NCBI RefSeq assembly: GCF_910592395.1
Contig: NC_088313.1
Location: 7,630,501 to 7,694,500 of the forward strand
From: Lineus longissimus
Taxonomy: Eukaryota > Nemertea > Pilidiophora > Heteronemertea > Lineidae
Length of the DNA: 64,000 nt
Direction of reading: 5' to 3'
Positions 56,161 through 64,000 of the stretch are shown one piece after another. The notes beneath the pieces were generated by a model, which did not search any database, was not told the DNA's origin, and worked only from the letters and a program-made list of their open reading frames with translations. A program made the translations under genes and the position numbers. Position 1 is the stretch's first letter, and every line of letters starts with the position of its first letter.

Positions 56161-57121
56161 TCAGTAAAACCGCCGATTATTTAAAAACAATTTAATCATG
56201 CACATGATTAACAAAGTATAACATTTACTCCACATAATTTCTCTATTCCCGAAATCTCGCGGAAATCTACTTGACCCAAAATCCGCGGTTATACGGACAA
56301 GCTCCAGTTGGTTATCAGCACATTTCCATTTTCAAAATTTAAAAAAATGTTTCATAAAAGTGGAGAATAACCGCTGGACATTTTGAAACTTTATCATTCA
56401 CGTGGGTTTGTTTGCTACTTACAACGCGAGCCCACAAGAGTGCGTTTCCAAATATTATGCGCAAATCAGCGGACCATTGAAAACCAAGGCCAAAACTTGA
56501 CTGAATAGTTACAATCAGTGCGAAGCGGCTGACTGGTCAATTCAGCAGGATGATAGATCAATATATGCCTACTTTAGCTGGATCTGGATCTGGACACAAT
56601 GACCCAACGCGCCGCGTAGCGGAAAATAACGAAGCTGGCGAAACATTTATAACGGGTCACCGCGATCTCATGATGGACTTATAGCGCGATTATGGGGCTG
56701 TAACTATTTTGCTGTATACCGTCACGAGGAAAGAAAAGCACGCGACCTAACGCCAACCTATTTATGTAAAGTGAGAATTAGAAAGTATATAGTTCAGGAA
56801 ATGTTAATAAATAATCATTCCATATCGTCTTTTGAGAGCACTTTTAATTGTAAAAAATATATGCCTACGTCACAGAGTCTCTGCAATTGTCATTTTTATC
56901 ACAGTAGTCTCGCGCGGCCAGAAGTTATTTACTTATTAGTTTGGTGCATGCCAGACTTTCTTTGTACGAGAAGTTTTCCATCACGATGTATGTGGGCAGA
57001 AGCAACACTGCGCAAGATTACCTCGAGCAGGGGCTAATAATAGATTATGCTAATGAGCATACCTTCCTCATTGCGTTTTCCCAGAATGGTCGATATCGCG
57101 CAAAGCTCGGGACGGCATGGT
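56161..57121. other. Intergenic, no gene seen
   Basis: No recognisable frame or repeat. The short plus frame at 56941-57396 crosses the hairpin below and has no domain. Confidence 0.45.
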
Positions 57122-57190
57122 TGTCTGTTGACTATGCTTTAAGGGAGACTGGCACATGCCTAGTTTCTCTTAAAGCACAGTCAACAGACA
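57122..57190. repeat. 69-bp near-perfect hairpin
   Basis: Arms of 29 bases (TGTCTGTTGACTATGCTTTA and on; inverse at 57162-57190) with three differences, two of which become G-U pairs in RNA, and a loop of about 11 bases. The size fits a pre-miRNA or a tiny foldback repeat. Confidence 0.7.
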
Positions 57191-57442
57191 CCCCTATACC
57201 CCCTCACACTCGGAAACCACAAATGCCCACCCCTTCCTGCTACCTTAATACTTCTGGATTCTTGCAGTACCTCCGGATCGGAGGATTAGGCTGTTGGGTT
57301 GAGTTGCGTTATCGCGGCGCCGCGCTGTCATTGGAGTGTTCTAGTCTTAAGCAAGGCTTTAAAGAGTCCATGTCTACTGCCTCGGTTAAGTTCTGATGTA
57401 GATTGCTCCACGTCGGAATCGTTCTATAAGGGACACACGCAA

Positions 57443-57775
57443 ATTAGAAATAATTTTTTGACGTCCTGATTACTTTATATTTTCTAGCATTTGTGTGTCG
57501 CGTTGCTAAGGTCCCCTTGAATAAGTTCACGGCCTCCTCCGACACGGCCACCGCCCCTTTAGCAATCTTGTATACCAGGCATAGTCGCTGGTCTTCCCTC
57601 GTCCTCGAGGGATCTCCATCCCATCTCATCCAGTAGGGCAGTTGCACTCTGGGTACTCGCATATCGGTTTGTGTCAAATCGCGCTGCTCGGCGTTGTATC
57701 TTCTCGATTCTATCCACGTCCTTTTTCAAGTTGGGATCCCAGATCGGCGCTCCATATTCGAGGTTTTTTCACATC
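57443..57775 (-). pseudogene. LINE (CR1/Rex-like) reverse transcriptase C-terminal relic
   Basis: The minus strand from ~57775 reads LEYGAPIWDPNLKKDVDRIE, then KIQRRAARF and ALLDEMGWRSLE, the standard ending of CR1-like reverse transcriptases. A frameshift near 57605 leads to LCLVYKIAKGAVAV and on to ~57444. The copy is 5' truncated. Confidence 0.75.
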
Positions 57776-58429
57776 TAGATATCAATTTCTTCCAACAGCC
57801 ATTATATTTTTGCCAAAAAAGTGCAGTCTGATGCAATAAACACATTTCTTGAATTTCACAAAGCCGGCATTTAGAGGCTCGTTTGCCATCTTTTCTCAAA
57901 GGGTCACTTGCGGCGGCCATGTTATGTCTAAGTTACCCGCTCACAGGGTCACTCACTTCGGCCTGGCTTGAGATGAGGCGCCAGTACCAAAAAGAACGCA
58001 CTGACGGGCAAGCACCGCGCTAGTAATCGAACACGCTAAAAGACTTCAACGAAGGAATACACTGAAGTACCGGCAGCGTCTGGAGCAAGTTGCAGCGGCG
58101 GCGGGGAGGAAATTCCAAAGAGAGGGAAGAAAAACTTCGACACAAGACGAGACGAAAAAGGTCAATGTTGGTCTATTTGCCCGAGGTTTACATTGTTTTA
58201 TTGTTGGATTGATCATAATAGAATATATACTAATCAAAAGTCAAATTATTGAAATGATAATCTCTTTTATTGACAATATTTCTGTTTTTTTACAAATTCG
58301 TTCTGGTAAAAAACAACAACAATACCTTGTTTTGAAATTGAGGATTTGGTGTCGGTGAATGTTCGGTTTCATTCTGTACTACTGGGTGTCTCCCAAAAAT
58401 AGTATTCCCACCTCATTTATTTTCGATGA
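57776..58429. other. Intergenic, no gene seen
   Basis: No recognisable feature beyond short frames. Confidence 0.4.
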
Positions 58430-58680
58430 AAAGGATGGTAAACAAAGGTCATGGTTGTGTTAGCTATAGCATATGAGAAGGATGGGTTGGGGTTAGCTAT
58501 AGCATGAAAAGGCTGGGTCATGGTCAGAGAAAGCTCTAGCATGTATGACTGTGAAAGGGGTGTCATGGTTGAGGCTTTCAATAGCATGATGGAAGGACGC
58601 GTTATGGTTGGGATTAGTAATAGCATGAAAAGAAAGGGTAAAAGGCCTAATGATGGTTGAGGTTAGCGCACCACTATGAG
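58430..58680. repeat. Degenerate minisatellite, ~50-bp units
   Basis: The phrase TATAGCATGAAAAGG / GTCATGGTT(A/G) recurs about five times in drifted form. The short minus frames across it are shadows of the repeat. Confidence 0.6.
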
Positions 58681-60489
58681 GTGTCAGAAGGACTCGAGAT
58701 GGTTTGGAGGTTCCACTCCATCGCCTTGGGATAAGCGTCATGTCAAACAGTAAGTTGTGTGACTGTGAGTTCACTAGAGCTTGCACTTCACATATTATAG
58801 CATCGATCCGCTATGCTATGCTGTACATCGAGCCTATGTGCTACCTCGAAAAAAAGCCAGGGATTCCAGCCCAAACGCTGATTTCGTTCCTTACATCTGT
58901 TTTTTTGGAATTTCGGCACTTGGGGCGAGTTCGGCATTTAAGCTTAAGCCATGAGGCTCCGCATCACTAATTGATCAATTAGCGTAGGTAGCACTTTAAG
59001 AAATCAATGCGTGGCCTCACTGTCCAGTGGGGGTGCTATCAGTGCAATTAGAATAGTTTCTCTGATATCATGTAAGTTGTTTCTGGCGAACATTCTGATG
59101 AACTTTGAGCCTCATCTGTTCACTGGCGTGGATTTGGGGATCCAATTAACCCGCTCAGCCGTGAAACGTGGTGGACCCGTGAAATTAAGACAAAAACGAC
59201 CCCACAAATTTCAGATACCCTAAACCCTGAAATTATCATGGTCATGACCAGTCAAAAATTCTATGGATTTATGCCCTAGGTGAGGTCTTTCTGCCTTGCA
59301 AATATTAGGTTCAAGTGAGATATTGGAAAAATGTTATTGCAGTTGATGTCGAAAGGAAAATGGCTTAAAATATGTTAGTTGTGTGTAGCCATGATGAAAG
59401 GGAAGTTCTAATTTATCGTCACGTGGTGCGGTTCGGAAATTTCCGATGATTACTGAAGCAATTGACCGATGAGAGAGTTTAGTCATCAACCAATGAGAGG
59501 GTTTGCTTTCATTTACATCAAGCACATGGCCTAGAACAATCTTGACACTAGTGGCGCTGATTTGTGTTCCTCACAACGTATCTAGAACTAGTAAGGGCTG
59601 ATATCACTATTAACTGTTCAGTGGTACCGTGGTAAAAAAGCCCTGTCATGCCTAAAAAAAGCCCTGTCATGTCTGGAATGTTAGTTATTTGGTTTGCAAA
59701 CATCGTTTTAGGCCTTTTTGATTTTGAATGATATCAACTAACACGATTCAGGTCGCTTTTGAAATAGGAACTCCTTTTCTAGATTTTACGGGGTCGGAAA
59801 GATATTCTCTCACAGGCAGTAAACACGGCACCGCATCGTGTCATATTCTGGCATGTCTCACGAAAACGCTAATAAAACGATTTAGAATCATTGGAACTTT
59901 CTAAAAGGCACTTATGACATTGACAAGATATAGGGCTACACTTCTGCAAAGTTTGATGAAAATGGCAGCATCGAATGATTTTTTTTTAAATCACGAAAAT
60001 GTATGTTCAAAAAATGTACACGAACCCTATAGCAGATTTAATTGTGAGACAATACCACCAATGAATATTCATCATAGGTTGGAGGGTCGAGACCTATCAA
60101 TTAGACGCGAGTATGTTTTCAACTATCAAGTACATATTTGGAGAGGTATTGAAAACATATTTGCAGTGGCAAGTCTACAGATATAAAGAAATTATTTGAT
60201 GAAAAAAAAATTAATTTTGAATTTTGCTAATTTGGCAATAGGGGGCGTGTTTTGAGATTTTTCTGCTCGTTGGCTGAAAAGAGTGGAAATATCAATGTCT
60301 GTCCAATTTGTCGATTATCAAAAAATTTCCGTGGTCAACCAGTTTACTTTTCACCATTTACTTGACCGACTGTTCAGATTCACAACCCCACGCAGTATTT
60401 GATGCGTCGCGGTCAAACATTGACAATTTAACTGCTAAAAGGCTTAAAAAATCGATGGTGGTCTTGTCTCTTGTGTACTGAGCCCGTAA
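58681..60489. other. Intergenic, no gene seen
   Basis: Short frames only. A small duplication AAAGCCCTGTCATG(C/T)CT lies at about 59638-59672. Confidence 0.45.
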
Positions 60490-60840
60490 GTTGCCACCAT
60501 CTTTAAAAGCAGTGCCGCGGATGTAGATCAGGAAAGAATCTTTCTTATTACTGTGAGGCTATCGCATCACCACGAAGCCCGCGAAAATGATTGCTGCCCA
60601 ACGCTGCGTATTTGGTTCTCAATACAATCATCTTAAAACCGACTAGTAAGTGTCAAATTTTATTTATAAAGATCATATTTTGTTATTTTGAAATAAAATC
60701 TAACGTTTTATGAGATAAAGTAGCACTAATTCGGCCTGAATAAGATTAACAGTCCGAAGTGGTGATGCAGTGGATGACGTAGGATTATCAAAACCCTGAA
60801 TCTTAGGATGCCGACATTTAAGATGGCGGCAATTGATCAA
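60490..60840 (-). repeat. Diverged inverted copy of the 7801-8722 repeat
   Basis: Shared blocks in reverse orientation include TTGCCACCATCTT, AGCAGTGCCGCGGATG, AAGATCATATTTTGTTATTT and GGCCTGAATAAGA. It is more diverged than the two copies at 8 kb are from each other. Confidence 0.75.
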
Positions 60841-61901
60841 TTCCAGTGTCTGAAATTTTAAAATTTCGGCACTGGGGCGAGTGGGATTGCCCCTCCAAAA
60901 AACCTGTTCCTAAAGTGAGATCCCGCGGATCCCAGATAATAGACAGTTGAAGTTACTTGCCCCTAATGCAGCAATAATAAGATAATTATAGGACAGTAAT
61001 ATACACCCCATTCCCCATCCCCAACCCTATCCCTCCTTAAGCACGGGCACTAACCAGGCGGGTTAACTTGACTCTCTTATTCATGACCACATCTTACGCA
61101 GTACAAATTATTCCCGGTTTGTCCAGCACCGATAGAGGCGCTCCTCGCTTCCGAAGTTGCATTATGATAGTGAGCCGCACCACGCAACGGTAAATTAGGT
61201 TTCATTATGGAGGGTTTTTTTTATTGTATTCATGCGCAGGCAACCTGTATATAGTTCCTAAAAATCATTGATTTCTTGGTCTTCACAGTATGCCAGTGTA
61301 GATTTAGCGGTTGCTTTGGCAAAGCTATGTTTTGGCGTTTTTGAAATCTAGAGCGCTGCTCAATAGGAGGCTAACAAGAAACTACGCATTTTACAGTTGT
61401 TGCCGACGTGTATGTGTACACTGAACTTGGGATGTACTTTGGACCCGTGTTGAAATGCAGTCCAGTGCCAGTTGGTGCGTTTTTCCCTGATTTGTGCAAA
61501 ATTCAACATATCTCAAAAGTTCAATGGTTGACCCTCAATTTTTTAAAAATTTTTTGTGGCGTAAGCAATTGTCCTTCACAGGACAAATGGCAATATTGCC
61601 ATTTAGGGTGGTGAACAGAGCTAGGAGCCAATGCGACGCTTATGATTTATTCAAAGAAATAAAATGCCCGATTTCACAGCCAGCAGAATCAGGGAAATCG
61701 GGCGTTTCCAGTGATACACGACACAAATGGGTTGTCCTCATGTAATCACATTGGAAACGCATTTTAAAATAGATGTTACGTCTTGTTAACGTGGCACATC
61801 ATCATCGCGTACATTCGGGAAAAACTCCCTAACGAGACCTTAGAACTTCCCATGATGAAGAACAGGAAACCCCTCGGCGTAAAAAAGTTTGACGTCACAA
61901 A
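60841..61901. other. Intergenic, no gene seen
   Basis: A small phrase, TTTCGGCACTGGGGCGAGT, is shared with ~58910. No gene is supported. Confidence 0.4.
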
Positions 61902-62315
61902 GGTCTCACTAGCCAGTGGTGATCAGGTCGGGATTGTACCCTCGCAAAAAAACTATTTCTTCAATCTCGAGTGATTACCATGGATAAAGATGGGCCTACT
62001 CTATCCCTATTGCTACTTGTTCAAGTGAAAATGTCCGACGTTTTTTGTGAAGGGGTAGCTTTGACGATTATTTGAGGAAGATACCAGTTTCTTCTGTGCA
62101 CTTACGCGTTGAACATGCCCCGCATGCTATTTATAGTTCAACAGGATGTTGACATCGACTGGTTCCTGTGAGATTGCACATGTTCTCAAGGTAAAATTTC
62201 GAGGGCAAAAAAATCCAACAAAAGCCGCAACGACAGCCTATTATTATATAGTCGTCAGTTGGCTTTCTCCAGGTGATGAGTAGATGTGTATGAAAATATG
62301 TTTTCACCATCCTTG
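61902..62315 (+). repeat. Dispersed repeat, copy 2 of the ~420-bp family
   Basis: Direct-orientation relative of 55737-56160. It starts at CTCACTAGCCAGTGGTGATC and ends at TTTTCACCATCC. Confidence 0.85.
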
Positions 62316-62636
62316 TTGATCTTGAAGTTATAGGCCTAAGGCATAAACTTGATGATAAAGCTGAAATTTTTCAAATTTGCGTTAACATACAGGGTGTCTC
62401 ATTCATTGTGCTGTATCAGTCTATACATGACTGTAGACGACGTTGAAACTTGGCCAGACGTATTCTACAAGTGACAGGCTATTCAGAAATGTATAAATTT
62501 GTGTGAGAGTAAGGCACTGCCAAGTCTACAGCCGCTGGAACAGGGGAATGCCTTTAATGACGGACAAGGGGGAAAAAGTTAGTTCCAATGCAAGCCACCA
62601 ATTTCGGGAAGCATGCATAGGTGCCCATTTGACCCA

Positions 62637-62711
62637 GGGCCGTTTTGACTCGGGGCCGTTTTGACTCTATTAAAGCGGGGGCCGTTTTGACCAGGGGCCG
62701 TTCTGACTGGT
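62637..62711. repeat. Short imperfect tandem repeat GGGCCGTTTTGAC
   Basis: Four copies of GGGCCGTT(T/C)TGAC with irregular spacing. Confidence 0.75.
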
Positions 62712-63207
62712 AAGCCATGAAGTAACGTCATTTTTGGAGGCAGGCAGACCTGGCCTCCTCACCGGCTGGTGAGACCAAGGCTAGCCAACCAATCAGGCCA
62801 TTGTTTCATCAACCAATCATTTTCGCTGTCTGAGGGCGAGCGGCCAAGACGGAAACACATCCACGCCGATAGCCCGGCCCAAAAATGTGCGTGAATTTCA
62901 TCAATTTACCGGTTAATTTGTTGTAATAAAGGAAAGTATTCATCATGTACGTATAAAATGAATCACACATAATGTGTAGTGGTGGCCTACGATGTGTGTT
63001 ATGTCAGTGAGCGCGTGTAAACTGTTGTGTATAGGTAGGTCTTATTGAACATGTTGCTGCACGGTTGAAGGGCAGTTGGCCCTAGGCTACAGTATGTATA
63101 ATCCATGAATCGGTCATCCTCTATGGCAAGCCAAAGCGGAATTTATTCAAGACTTTAGAATTACCATTCAAGAAGTTAAATATAAGTTCAAGAAGGAAAT
63201 ATATGTT
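62712..63207. other. Spacer before the right-edge inverted repeat
   Basis: No gene seen. Confidence 0.4.
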
Positions 63208-64000
63208 CAAGACTAAAATATGTTCAACCTTGAATCAAATGTTTTCAACCTTGAATAAAATATGTTCAACCTTGAATAAAATATGTTCAACCTTGAATAA
63301 AATATGTCCAACCTTGAACAAAATATATTCAACCTTGAACAAAATATATTCAAGACTCACGTGACCATATTCAAGACGCACGTGACCACAGAATTGATGA
63401 CGTAGAGCGTAGAATCTGTGGTACTTCTGATGTGTTCTGTTTCACGACATGATTGCTTGCCTGTATAGCCTAAACACTCAAACATGTCAAAAGACAACGA
63501 GAATCCGATACAGTGGTGTCGGCCTTAAGAATGAAAGGTGAGAGGCATTGCGCATTTTGAACCTAATAATTTGCCTGATATGTCTGTGAAACATGTATCG
63601 ACTCTGACATTCACTCGGCATCCATGTCATGATGTGTAGGATTACAGTACATGTCAGGTGTAGGCGGCTAGGTACGTGTACAACCATGTGTCAAAACCTC
63701 GTGCGAACAATTCGAGCTCCGAAACGCAACACAAGTACCATGGGTTCGGGAAAGTCCGGACGCGGGTTCGGGAAAGTCCGTAAAGCATCAAAACATGAGC
63801 AACTACGTCATCAATTTTGTGGTCACGTGCGTCTTGAATATGGTCACGTGAGTCTTGAATATATTTTGTTCAAGGTTGAACATATTTTGTTCAAGGTTGG
63901 ACATATTTTATTCAAGGTTGAACATATTTTATTCAAGGTTGAACATATTTTATTCAAGGTTGAAAACATTTGATTCAAGGTTGAACATATTTTAGTCTTG
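63208..64000. repeat. Long inverted repeat with 198-bp arms, cut by the window end
   Basis: The arms 63208-63405 and 63803-64000 pair without gaps and with only a few mismatches, around a 397-bp spacer. Each arm contains ~21-bp tandem units (TTCAACCTTGAATAAAATATG) and two CACGTGAC motifs. The right arm may continue past base 64000. It looks like a foldback element. No coding frame. Confidence 0.9.

Noticed and set aside
56941-57396. 151-residue plus frame across the hairpin
   Set aside because: It reads through the inverted repeat and shows no domain; judged a chance frame.
63629-63973. Plus frame with repeated HILFKVE units at the right edge
   Set aside because: Translation of the ~21-bp tandem units in the inverted-repeat arm, not a protein.
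1-64000. CRISPR arrays, rRNA, prokaryotic operons
   Set aside because: None present; tandem arrays here lack spacer-repeat alternation and the gene structures are eukaryotic.

Overview
This is a eukaryotic, intron-bearing window from what looks like a marine invertebrate genome. The introns have GT..AG ends, the mobile-element content is metazoan, and the short motif GGCCTA recurs throughout. I lean towards an echinoderm-like deuterostome, but that is inference from sequence texture and no marker gene proves it. No rRNA, tRNA, CRISPR array or bacterial-type operon was found.

Layout. 1-2.2 kb: a GTC microsatellite and five tandem copies of a ~302-bp repeat. 2.2-6.9 kb: an apparently intact, autonomous PIF/Harbinger DNA transposon with convergent Myb/SANT-like and HARBI1-like genes. 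7.8-8.7 kb: a duplicated ~461-bp repeat, with a diverged inverted relative at 60.5 kb. 9.0-11.1 kb: a Helentron-type relic (PIF1-like helicase plus endonuclease). 11.9-16.9 kb: an AT-rich virus-like element relic with a broken protein-primed-type DNA polymerase B and several companion ORFs. 18.2-19.5 kb: pogo-like transposase relic A. 20.0-22.9 kb: Gypsy and BEL/Pao relics.

23.7-37.8 kb: the 3' part of the only recognisable host gene, a plus-strand gene with fibronectin-III and PAN/apple-like domains. Its intron between exons D and E holds a pogo-like transposon (27392-36809). That transposon was itself split by a complete Gypsy retrotransposon (27769-32775), and its first coding exon carries a 1.5-kb GAT-derived repeat expansion. 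39.7-41.4 kb: a second Harbinger. 43.2-44.5 kb: pogo-like transposase C, open except for one stop. 44.7-45.7 kb: a solo LTR split by a MITE. 46.3-49.5 kb: LINE relics, a 575-bp tandem duplication and a Harbinger MITE. 50.8-51.5 kb: another Harbinger derivative. 52.6-55.6 kb: the second copy of the pogo-like transposon, which serves as a reference for the nested copy. 55.7-64 kb: dispersed repeats, a hairpin, a LINE tail and a long inverted repeat at the right edge.

Functionally this is a transposon graveyard with one likely live element (2229-6913) around one host gene. Terminal inverted repeats, target-site duplications and sibling copies make the insertion order readable: host intron, then pogo element, then Gypsy; and solo LTR, then MITE. 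ATG starts and splice sites were chosen by reading the sequence. No alignment or database search was run.
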